A stretch of 54,048 nt of DNA from JAJVIP01 sp964405835 (GTDB taxonomy: Bacteria; Elusimicrobiota; Elusimicrobia; F11), in the NCBI GenBank assembly GCA_964405835.1, contig CAYOPN010000010.1:1-54048 (forward strand), read 5' to 3'. Below the pieces are notes generated by a model. It worked only from the letters and a program-made list of their open reading frames with translations, did not search any database and was not told the DNA's origin. This document shows, piece after piece, positions 22,136 through 28,755 of the stretch. Position 1 is the stretch's first letter, and each line of letters starts with the position of its first letter. The translations under genes were made by a program, and so were the position numbers.

Positions 22136-23494
22136 ATGAAATTCACTTCTTTCCACTCCAAATTTTTCGCCGTTGCCGCCCTTGTTTTCTCCTCAACTTT
22201 TTTCTCCGCTTTGCATGCCGCAAATCTTTCCGTTGGTGCCGATTACCGTTTGCGCGGCGTCGCCAACACCAAACACGACAAGACTTACAGTTCCGACCGC
22301 TATTACGACCAGCAGCTGCAAGCCTACCTGACAACCGATTTGAGCAAAGATGTGGAAGCGTCCGTTCGCGTGCAATCGATCACGCCATGGGGCCTGGAAG
22401 GGTCCTCAACGCCACTGGTGACGCGATATCCGGACGGGAACGGAGATTTGTGGGTCCAACACGCCTACGCGCGTTTACCGCACATCTGGAAGGACAGGAT
22501 CATTGTCACCGTGGGCCGCCAGCCGATCCAATGGGGAGATGGCAAGATCCTTTCCGATGACGATTTGGGGTTTAACGCAATCCGTGTGCAATTAAAATCG
22601 CCGTTCCGGCGCCTGCCGTTTGATTTGGAAGGGTTCACGGCCAAGATCAACGAATCGATCAGCGGTCCGGGCGATAAAGATTTGCACGGGGCCATGCTTT
22701 CATTCGACAGCAAAAGTTTCCGTTGGGACATGATGGGACTGATGGAAAAATCCGACGGAACTCAGTCCTATGAAGTGGGCGCCAGCTGCTCACCGTTTAA
22801 TGCGGCGAAGATTGAACGGTTGATTTACGGCGTGCGCGCGATCACACGACTCAAAGACGCCTATTTGAAAGGCGAGTATTACATTCAAGGCGGTTCGGTG
22901 GATCAGATGATTGCCGGCACTCCGCCGACCACGACAAAAATCGATTTGGGCGGGTCCGCCTATGTGATCGGGTTGGGGGGGAAGCAGAATACCACGAAGT
23001 TCGGACGTTTCGGCGCCTTGGCGGAAATTTCCGTCGGAAGCGGAGACTCGGCGAACACGGCGGGGGAAGACGAGGCGTTTCGCCCGACGTTTGCCAGCCG
23101 CTGGTCCGGGCTCGAGAGAAAGGGAATGGGGCGGTATTATTCGGCCACGTTCTCTGATGCGTATTCCCCGTCACAGCCGTTTGCGAACGCGTCCGCGTCG
23201 AACGACGGATTGCCGGGTGGAACGTCCGGTATTCAGTCGATTCATTTTGGCATGGAAGCCACGCCCTGGTCGCAATGGACGTTTGAATTTGATTATTACC
23301 AGTACAAGGCCCAGAAGAACCTCTCCGGAGAAAAAGAACTCGGCACCGAGTTCGATTACGGATTTGTTTACCGCTATTCGGGACTGGTGAACGTGCGCGG
23401 TTCTATAAACACGTTTAATCCCGGAGAAGCATACGACGAAGTTACCCGCCAGAAAGCATCGTCGTCCCAGCTCGAATTAGAACTTAAATTCTAA
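22136..23494 (+). CDS. Second outer-membrane porin-like barrel
   Basis: A 452-residue outer-membrane protein. The signal peptide runs from ATG 22136 (MKFTSFHSKFFAVAALVFSS) to cleavage after ALHA. GRQPIQWGDGKILSDDDLGF near residue 125 is the same kind of strand-turn motif as in the first porin (GRQYIGNPGD), so the two are distantly related barrels. It ends LELELKF, a good C-terminal phenylalanine signal for BAM insertion. The frame is open further upstream but that part overlaps the terminator and promoter and has no signal peptide. It converges directly with the recombinase gene: the two stops are adjacent with no space between. Confidence 0.87.
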   Translation: MKFTSFHSKFFAVAALVFSSTFFSALHAANLSVGADYRLRGVANTKHDKTYSSDRYYDQQLQAYLTTDLSKDVEASVRVQSITPWGLEGSSTPLVTRYPDGNGDLWVQHAYARLPHIWKDRIIVTVGRQPIQWGDGKILSDDDLGFNAIRVQLKSPFRRLPFDLEGFTAKINESISGPGDKDLHGAMLSFDSKSFRWDMMGLMEKSDGTQSYEVGASCSPFNAAKIERLIYGVRAITRLKDAYLKGEYYIQGGSVDQMIAGTPPTTTKIDLGGSAYVIGLGGKQNTTKFGRFGALAEISVGSGDSANTAGEDEAFRPTFASRWSGLERKGMGRYYSATFSDAYSPSQPFANASASNDGLPGGTSGIQSIHFGMEATPWSQWTFEFDYYQYKAQKNLSGEKELGTEFDYGFVYRYSGLVNVRGSINTFNPGEAYDEVTRQKASSSQLELELKF

Positions 23495-24400
23495 TTAAGA
23501 GCGGGGATGCGCCCCGCCATAGGCCCGTTTAAGCCTTTCACGCGTTAAATGTGCGTATATTTGCGTGGTGGAAAGGTTCTTGTGCCCAAGCATCTCTTGA
23601 ACACTCCTTAAATCGCAGCCAGCGTCCAAAAGATGGGTTGCAAACGTGTGGCGGATCACGTGCGGGCCGATTTTCCGATGAATTCCCGCTTTTCGCGCCG
23701 CCTCCGAGATAAGAAGATGCATTCCCCGGGTGGAGAGACGTTCGCCGGCGCGCGCGTTGGTAAAAACCGGCATTCTCTGGGCGCTTTGGACCGAAATGTC
23801 TATGTTCCGGAGCTTCAAATACTCTCTTATGGCTTTCATCCCGTGCGATCCGATGGGGACGATCCTTTCTTTATTGCCTTTTCCGATGACCTGCGCGGTT
23901 TTGTTCCAAAAATCGATGTTTCCGACGTTTAACCCGGCCGCTTCCGACACGCGCACTCCACTGGAATACACCAATTCGATCCAAGCACGGTTTCTGGCTG
24001 CGGCCACAGGGTTTTTCACGTTCACGATGGCCTTGATCAGTCGTTCCAGTTCATCGGCTGTTAGGAATTTCGGGATTTTGGCCTCTCTTCGTTGTGTACC
24101 GAGGCTCAAGGTGGGGTTTTTGGGTATCTCGCCCATCCTCATCAGGTATTTATAGAACGACCGCAGACAGGCTACTTTTCGCAAAAAGGAGGCCGGTTTT
24201 AATCTCCGGTCTTTTAGGTGGGCCAGGTAAGCGCGGAGGGAATCCCGATCCATTTGGGTAAACGGCTTCATGGGTTTTTGGTCCGCGAACCACAAGAGCT
24301 CCCGCAAGTCGATGTCGTAGGCCCGGATCGTGGCTTGCGACATGTTGCGTTCCTGCAGACTTCGCAGGAATCCAAAAATCTGGTCCAGGTTCGTCTTCAT
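23495..24400 (-). CDS. xerD: XerC/XerD-type tyrosine recombinase
   Basis: A 301-residue site-specific recombinase of the Xer family, which resolves chromosome dimers at dif. The N-terminal SAM-like core-binding domain covers residues 1-95. Catalytic residues: R150 (SSGVRVSE), K174 or K177 (GKGNKERI), H247 and R250 (HVIRHTF), H273 (LGHKN) and Y282 (TQIYAHL). The length is that of housekeeping XerC/D rather than of phage or integron integrases. A dif-like sequence lies 63 bp upstream (24463-24490). Whether it is XerC or XerD cannot be settled from the sequence alone. Confidence 0.88.
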   Translation of the reverse strand: MKTNLDQIFGFLRSLQERNMSQATIRAYDIDLRELLWFADQKPMKPFTQMDRDSLRAYLAHLKDRRLKPASFLRKVACLRSFYKYLMRMGEIPKNPTLSLGTQRREAKIPKFLTADELERLIKAIVNVKNPVAAARNRAWIELVYSSGVRVSEAAGLNVGNIDFWNKTAQVIGKGNKERIVPIGSHGMKAIREYLKLRNIDISVQSAQRMPVFTNARAGERLSTRGMHLLISEAARKAGIHRKIGPHVIRHTFATHLLDAGCDLRSVQEMLGHKNLSTTQIYAHLTRERLKRAYGGAHPRS

Positions 24401-24462
24401 TTTTCGAAAGCTAACATTTGCAAAGTTCGTATGCCAATTTGCGCAATTTTAGCTCATAATTA

Positions 24463-24490
24463 ACTTCTGATAATAATTATTATGGTCTAT
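24463..24490. other. Candidate dif site
   Basis: The 28 bp read as arm ACTTCTGATAA, centre TAATTA, arm TTATGGTCTAT. Compared with the common bacterial dif, 6 of 11 and 8 of 11 arm positions agree, including the inner ATAA and TTATG. It contains the palindrome ATAATAATTATTAT. The match is imperfect; the location beside a xer gene is the main support. The rest of 24401-24683 shows no gene. Confidence 0.4.
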
Positions 24491-24625
24491 TTAACTGGGT
24501 GCAGGTAACCCGGAGCATTAATCGAAATGCATTTAGATATTGTTTGTATATGGTTGACAGTCAGATATTGTCGAATCGTAAATTGAGCGCGTCGAGGTAT
24601 TTTAAAGTTGGCACTGAAACCCCGG

Positions 24626-24663
24626 AAAAAACCTCCGACGGAGAAAAAATGCCGAGCGGAGGT
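24626..24663 (-). terminator. Intrinsic terminator of the fur unit
   Basis: On the minus strand ACCTCCG and CGGAGGT form a stem and are followed by TTTTTT. It sits 21 bp beyond the stop of the small membrane protein gene. Confidence 0.75.
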
Positions 24664-24683
24664 CGTTCAGAAATGAATCAGGA

Positions 24684-24944
24684 TTACTGCGGTTGGTTGG
24701 AAGAAGTGTCTTTGGTTACGATGCCAATGCCGATGATGGCATAGCCGCCCAAAATGAGAAACGGGCTCACGTTGCTGGCCCAGTTTTGCCCCATTGGATC
24801 GGTCAAGGACAGCACGAAATAGCCAATTCCAAGGGTCCCAATACCCCCCAAAATGACTTTCCAGCCGCGCTTAGAAATGAGTGGTTTTGGAGTATCCGGG
24901 GTTGGCTTGGATTGGATTGGGTTGAACTTATTTTTCTTTGCCAT
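24684..24944 (-). CDS. Small two-helix membrane protein
   Basis: An 86-residue protein with a basic, Pro-rich N-terminus (MAKKNKFNPIQSKPTPD) and two membrane helices, about residues 29-45 (VILGGIGTLGIGYFVLS) and 58-75 (SPFLILGGYAIIGIGIV). It resembles the small DUF3098-like proteins found next to other genes in several phyla, but I cannot name a family with confidence. ATG 24944 overlaps the fur gene end by 17 nt, so it is translated from the fur transcript. An intrinsic terminator follows. Confidence 0.75.
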   Translation of the reverse strand: MAKKNKFNPIQSKPTPDTPKPLISKRGWKVILGGIGTLGIGYFVLSLTDPMGQNWASNVSPFLILGGYAIIGIGIVTKDTSSNQPQ

Positions 24945-25458
24945 TGGTCCGCGCTTGGCAGGATTTGCAGCGGCCGAAAATTTCGTGGCGATGGAACAGC
25001 GGCACAAAGCCAAGTTCTTTGCAGGTTTTTTCCTGGATCTTTTCGACCTGGGGCCATTGGATTTCCTGGATTTTTCCGCATTCCACGCACACCAAATGGT
25101 CGTGGTGCGGCCGTTCGTGGTTCACTTCGTAGCGGGGTTTGCCGTCCGAGGCGTGCACGCGGTCGATCAGGTGTGACTCTTCCAGCATTTTGAGGGCCCG
25201 GAACACCGTCACGCGGCCGATGCCGTGGCTTTTGAGCGCCTGGTAGATTTCTTCCATGCCCACGTGGTGATGCGCGTCCAAAAGGTAATCCAGGATGCGG
25301 TTGCGCTGTTGCGTCATGCGCAGGCCTTTTTTCTGGTGGTATTCCTGAAAGAGCTGGCGGATGCGATCCGCATAACCGTGGCGGCCGGCCATCCAGGATG
25401 GAAAAAACTCCAACTCGTCTTTGTCGTCGTGGGATTTAGATGAAGCTTCGTGCGTCAT
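24928..25458 (-). CDS. fur: Fur-family metal-dependent transcriptional repressor
   Basis: A 176-residue Fur protein. The winged helix covers residues about 45-105 (MTQQRNRILDYLLDAHHHVGMEE, RVTVFRALKMLEESHLI, cut here in parts), and the dimerisation domain has the metal ligands H118, H119 and H121 in RPHHDH, the structural cysteines C124 and C127 (CVEC) and C164, C167 (CKSC). The family includes Fur, Zur and PerR; the specificity cannot be told. The N-terminal 40 residues are longer than usual. A perfect TATAAT ends 8 bases before the ATG, so the mRNA is probably leaderless. The DUF819 gene ends 18 bp upstream. Confidence 0.9.
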   Translation of the reverse strand: MTHEASSKSHDDKDELEFFPSWMAGRHGYADRIRQLFQEYHQKKGLRMTQQRNRILDYLLDAHHHVGMEEIYQALKSHGIGRVTVFRALKMLEESHLIDRVHASDGKPRYEVNHERPHHDHLVCVECGKIQEIQWPQVEKIQEKTCKELGFVPLFHRHEIFGRCKSCQARTNGKEK

Positions 25459-25465
25459 GCCGGGG

Positions 25466-25471
25466 ATTATA
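25466..25471 (-). promoter_or_regulatory. -10 box of fur; leaderless start expected
   Basis: TATAAT on the minus strand, 7 bases (CCCCGGC) before the ATG at 25458. Transcription would begin at or next to the A of the start codon. The -35 region is weak. Confidence 0.6.
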
Positions 25472-25476
25472 CGCGA

Positions 25477-26577
25477 TCAGCGAAGCCATTGCCCGAGAGC
25501 GCGGCAGAAATATCCCCCCGCAACCCCCAAATACGTGCCTAGCACGGCCCCTAGGACCGCCATGAGAACGCCAATATGGGCCGTGCCGGCCTGATAGGCT
25601 TCCGCCACAACAGGCGCGGAAACAGCACCGCCAATATTCGCCTGGCTCGCCGTGGCGAGCAAAAAGCGCGGGAGTTTGAACAACCGCCCGAGCCCCACCG
25701 CCAAAATACCGTGCAGCGCGAACGCGAGAACACCATAAATAAGGAAGACCGGCGCTTGCAGTTTTGCCCCCCCGATCGTGGTCCGCGCTCCGATTGTTAT
25801 CAACACCAGGTAGAGAAGAAGCGTTCCGATCTTGGGCGAACCCCAGGTGCGGAGTTTTTGGAGTGGGGTGAGCGCTAACAGGATTGCGACAGTGGATGCT
25901 GTGAGAAGAATCCAACCATTGATGGGAAGCAGATTGTTTTTTGCGCCAAATATTTTTCCAAGAAACACGCAGAGTTCCCCCACCGCGAAGCCGACAATGA
26001 GAATCAACAACGTCGCTCCCGAAATTCTCAATCGGGAGCCTCTATTATTTTCGAGCCTGGTCGATTCCTGGGAGAGGCCCCCGATAGAGACATTCGGGGG
26101 CGACGACTTGGCTCCGATCAACAGCAATGCCATCCAACTGTAGGAAAGCAACGCGTCTACGATCACGAGTGCGCTCAGGTTGTCGTCGGGCATTTGCAGG
26201 ATCTCTTTGATCGCGACCATGTTCGCGCTGCCGCCGATCCAGGTTCCCATTAAAGCACCGACGGATTTCCAGGCGTCTTCAGGCAGATAGTTGATGAGCG
26301 CCACGTAACTGATGACTTGGGCAACAAAGATGGTGCCGGTGGCCACGGCCATCGCGGCCAGCGCTTTGGGGCCCAGCGTGAACAGTTCGGTGAGCGGCGT
26401 GCCGATCAACATGAGAATGATTGCGACCGGAAGCACGTGGCGCGTGGCCCAGTCGTAGGCGGGCGATTGTTGAGGAAGCAATCCGGTGTTTCCGGCGACG
26501 ATCGAGAAGAAATAAACCCAGAACGGGGTCGGGAATATATCGAGGACTTTGCTGAGAAGCTTCTTATCCGGGGCGAT
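25477..26577 (-). CDS. DUF819 family membrane protein (possible carrier)
   Basis: A polytopic membrane protein of the DUF819 family, with about ten hydrophobic helices and the family motif GTWIGGSANMVAI and, late, SQANIGGAVSAPVVAEAY. The first ATG/GTG/TTG in frame is TTG 26481, but family-like sequence (FPTPFWVYFFSIVAGNTG) runs on upstream, so the true start must be non-canonical; ATC 26577, giving M-APDKKLLSKVLDIF, overlaps the permease stop by 14 nt and is my choice. Residues about 156-189 are encoded by a family B repeat, between two helices. Likely co-expressed with the APC permease and cell-wall hydrolases; substrate unknown, perhaps amino acids or muropeptides. Confidence 0.82.
   Translation of the reverse strand: MAPDKKLLSKVLDIFPTPFWVYFFSIVAGNTGLLPQQSPAYDWATRHVLPVAIILMLIGTPLTELFTLGPKALAAMAVATGTIFVAQVISYVALINYLPEDAWKSVGALMGTWIGGSANMVAIKEILQMPDDNLSALVIVDALLSYSWMALLLIGAKSSPPNVSIGGLSQESTRLENNRGSRLRISGATLLILIVGFAVGELCVFLGKIFGAKNNLLPINGWILLTASTVAILLALTPLQKLRTWGSPKIGTLLLYLVLITIGARTTIGGAKLQAPVFLIYGVLAFALHGILAVGLGRLFKLPRFLLATASQANIGGAVSAPVVAEAYQAGTAHIGVLMAVLGAVLGTYLGVAGGYFCRALGQWLR
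26011..26107. repeat. Palindromic repeat family B, copy 2 (inside the DUF819 gene)
   Basis: Read on the minus strand it starts GTCGTCGC and has hairpins CCCCCGA-atgtctcta-TCGGGGG and GCTCCCGA-ttgagaatt-TCGGGAGC, ending GCGACG. It is translated in the same frame and direction as copy 1, giving nearly the same peptide. Confidence 0.88.
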
Positions 26578-27925
26578 AAAAACGTCTCCAGATGTAAAAC
26601 ACCGGAACGCCGAGAATGAAAATTCCGATTCCGGTGAGCCACACGGGAACGTCCGCGGAAAACGTGCCGAAGCCGATAGGTATGGTGTAGCGGCGTTCCA
26701 GGAACGTGGCGTAGAGCATGAAGATGGAAATGATCACGTAGATGGCCGGTGTGAACGGATAACCCCAGCAGCGGTAGGGACGGTTGAGCTCGGGGCGTTT
26801 CCAGCGGAACACGAAAATGGAAAACACCGTCATGACGCCGATGATGACCAGTGGCACGGAAAGAAAACGCAGGATCTGTTTGAAGTCCCCGATCATGATC
26901 AGCACGCAGGCCCACAAGCCGGAAAATAGGATCGCGCCGCTCGGCGTGCGGAATTTCTCGTGGACTTTCCCCGTGAATTTAAAAAAGTAACCGTCGCGCG
27001 CGAGCGCGAACGTGGTTCGCGGGTTGGTCAGCATCGTGGCGCTCAGGCACCCCAGCACCGACGTCGCGACCAGAAGTTTGATGAGGATGGCGGCGCCCTC
27101 TCCAAACAAGTTGCGCGCGGCCAGATCGGCCACGGTCTCGCTGCCGACAATGTTTTGCAGCGGCACCGCGTAGAGATAGACCGCGTTCATCAGGATGTAA
27201 ATCCCGGCCGTGGCCAGCGTCCCGAATATCATCGACAACGGAATCAGCCGGCCCGGGTTTTTTACTTCTTCGGCGACAAACACCGTGGAATTCCAACCGG
27301 AATACGCGAAGGCCATGGGCACGAGCGCGGCGCCGATGGCTTTCGCTATGGTGGAAGGTTCTCCCCCCAAGAAAGGCGTGAAGTGGCCGGTGTTCCCGTT
27401 TCCAATCAGAAAACCAAAAACGACCAGCGCAAACATCGCCACAATTTTGGTGAAGGTGATGACGTCCATGACGCCCGCGCCGAGTTTTACGTCGCGCATG
27501 TTGAGAAACGTGAGCACCAGCACCACCGTGATCGAGAAAATTTTTGAGACCGGCGTTCCCGTGACGATGCCCAGGTATTCGCCGAAGCCGATGGCCAAGA
27601 GCGCGATGGTGCCCGAACTCGTGACGAGCGTATAGGCCCAACCGTAGAGAAACCCCCACAGCGGCCCATAGGCTTCTTTAAGAAAAACGTAATTCCCTCC
27701 CGCTTTCGGAAGCATCGCGCCCAGTTCGGCGTAGGTGAGCGCGCCCGCCATCGCGAGCAACCCGCCGATCGTCCAAGCGATCAATATCCAGCCCGCCGTC
27801 GGTAGATCGCGCGCGATCTCTCCGGGCGTTGTGAAGATACCGACGCCGATGATGTTGCCGATCACGAGCAGGATGCAGGTGAACAGGCCCAGATCGCGTT
27901 TGAGTTCGGGTTTGACTTCGTTCAT
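26564..27925 (-). CDS. APC-family amino acid permease
   Basis: A 453-residue, 12-helix amino acid-polyamine-organocation transporter. The substrate-binding signature of helix 1 is visible (VIGNIIGVGIFTTPGEIA), and helix 6 has AYSGWNSTVFVAEEVKNPGR. The length is normal. Its ATG shares one base with the stop of the NlpC/P60 gene (TAATG), so the two are coupled. With the upstream amidase and NlpC/P60 peptidase, import of amino acids released from peptidoglycan is a reasonable guess; substrate is not evident. Confidence 0.93.
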   Translation of the reverse strand: MNEVKPELKRDLGLFTCILLVIGNIIGVGIFTTPGEIARDLPTAGWILIAWTIGGLLAMAGALTYAELGAMLPKAGGNYVFLKEAYGPLWGFLYGWAYTLVTSSGTIALLAIGFGEYLGIVTGTPVSKIFSITVVLVLTFLNMRDVKLGAGVMDVITFTKIVAMFALVVFGFLIGNGNTGHFTPFLGGEPSTIAKAIGAALVPMAFAYSGWNSTVFVAEEVKNPGRLIPLSMIFGTLATAGIYILMNAVYLYAVPLQNIVGSETVADLAARNLFGEGAAILIKLLVATSVLGCLSATMLTNPRTTFALARDGYFFKFTGKVHEKFRTPSGAILFSGLWACVLIMIGDFKQILRFLSVPLVIIGVMTVFSIFVFRWKRPELNRPYRCWGYPFTPAIYVIISIFMLYATFLERRYTIPIGFGTFSADVPVWLTGIGIFILGVPVFYIWRRFYRPG

Positions 27926-28755
27926 TATTGGGCCTCCGGAAAATACGTTCCGAATGTGACCACACGTTCTGCGTCGGAGAGTCGCAAGGGCGTTTCTCTC
28001 ACCAGCTCTCCGGTTTGCGGCGCTTCGAGCATCATGCCGTCACCCACGTAAAGCGCAACATGCACAATTTTCTCCGGCTTGTCCGCTTTGGCGTAGAATA
28101 TGAGGTCGGCGGGTTTCAGTTCCGACTGTTCGAGCTTTCGCGCGCGCAACGACTGTTCGTGCGAATCGCGCGGCAGGATCATGCCGACGCGTTCGTAGGA
28201 CCAGCTCACCAGCCCCGAACAATCCACTCCGCTGACGGTTTTCTTCAGTTTCGGATCGTGGATCGAGCGCCCGCCCCACAAATAGCGCGTGCCGATATGG
28301 CGCCGCGCTTCCATGAGGATCTGCCTTCTTAGGTCATCATCGTAAACTTTCGGTTCCGTGATGATTTTTTCTTGCGACATGTCGTCAGTCAGAAATTTTT
28401 CTTCGATCCAACCCGGATATCCCTGCCATTTGTTCGCGTGGGTGAACTCGATTTGCCCCGGAACTTCGACGCGGACCCACTTGCCGCGTTTCTCGTAAAC
28501 ATTGACGCGTTCCCCTTTCAAGACCTGCGTCTCTTGTTTCGCATCGTATTCGTATTTGAGGTTGTGGCGCACGGGCTCGGAGCGGACATCGGCCACGTCG
28601 ACTTTTACGATCATGGGCTTTGGCGGGTCATAAAGAACCGGTTTTTCTGCGGCTATCGCTGTCATTGCGAGGAGGCCGAAGGCCGACGAAGCAATCCCAA
28701 TTTTCAAAAGCATGAGATTGCTTCGCTCGCGGTGCTCGCTCGCAATGACGTTCAT
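27925..28755 (-). CDS. NlpC/P60 peptidase with SH3 domains
   Basis: A 276-residue exported cysteine peptidase, of the type that cuts gamma-D-Glu-diamino acid bonds in muropeptides (YkfC-like). After a signal peptide, SH3-like regions (VDVADVRSEPV, GERVNVYEKRGKWVRVEV) precede the catalytic domain with Cys in GVDCSGLVSW and His in HVALYVGDG. The N-terminus from ATG 28755 (or internal ATG 28713) to the signal cleavage site near AIAAEK is encoded almost entirely by a family D repeat: IASEHRERSN and KIGIASSAFGLLAMT. ATG 28755 overlaps the amidase stop (ATGA). Confidence 0.88.
   Translation of the reverse strand: MNVIASEHRERSNLMLLKIGIASSAFGLLAMTAIAAEKPVLYDPPKPMIVKVDVADVRSEPVRHNLKYEYDAKQETQVLKGERVNVYEKRGKWVRVEVPGQIEFTHANKWQGYPGWIEEKFLTDDMSQEKIITEPKVYDDDLRRQILMEARRHIGTRYLWGGRSIHDPKLKKTVSGVDCSGLVSWSYERVGMILPRDSHEQSLRARKLEQSELKPADLIFYAKADKPEKIVHVALYVGDGMMLEAPQTGELVRETPLRLSDAERVVTFGTYFPEAQ
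28661..28749. repeat. Palindromic repeat family D, forming a signal peptide
   Basis: Ends are GTCATTGCGAG (28661-28671) and CTCGCAATGAC (28739-28749), with GAAGCAATCCC and GAGATTGCTTC inside. This cattgcgag type of repeat is common in many bacterial genomes. On the minus strand it encodes the hydrophobic core of the NlpC/P60 signal peptide. Confidence 0.85.

Noticed and set aside
23500..23518. GCGGGG/CCCCGC hairpin at the junction of the second porin and the recombinase gene as a terminator
   Set aside because: No T-run on either side and it lies within recombinase codons.
24540..24600. TTGACA and AGATATTGT repeats as promoter of a small RNA
   Set aside because: No good -10 at 16-18 bp, no terminator in that direction and no stable fold by eye.
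24499..24744. Small plus-strand frame of 81 codons after the candidate dif site
   Set aside because: It runs across an intrinsic terminator and into the end of the opposite gene, and shows no family resemblance.
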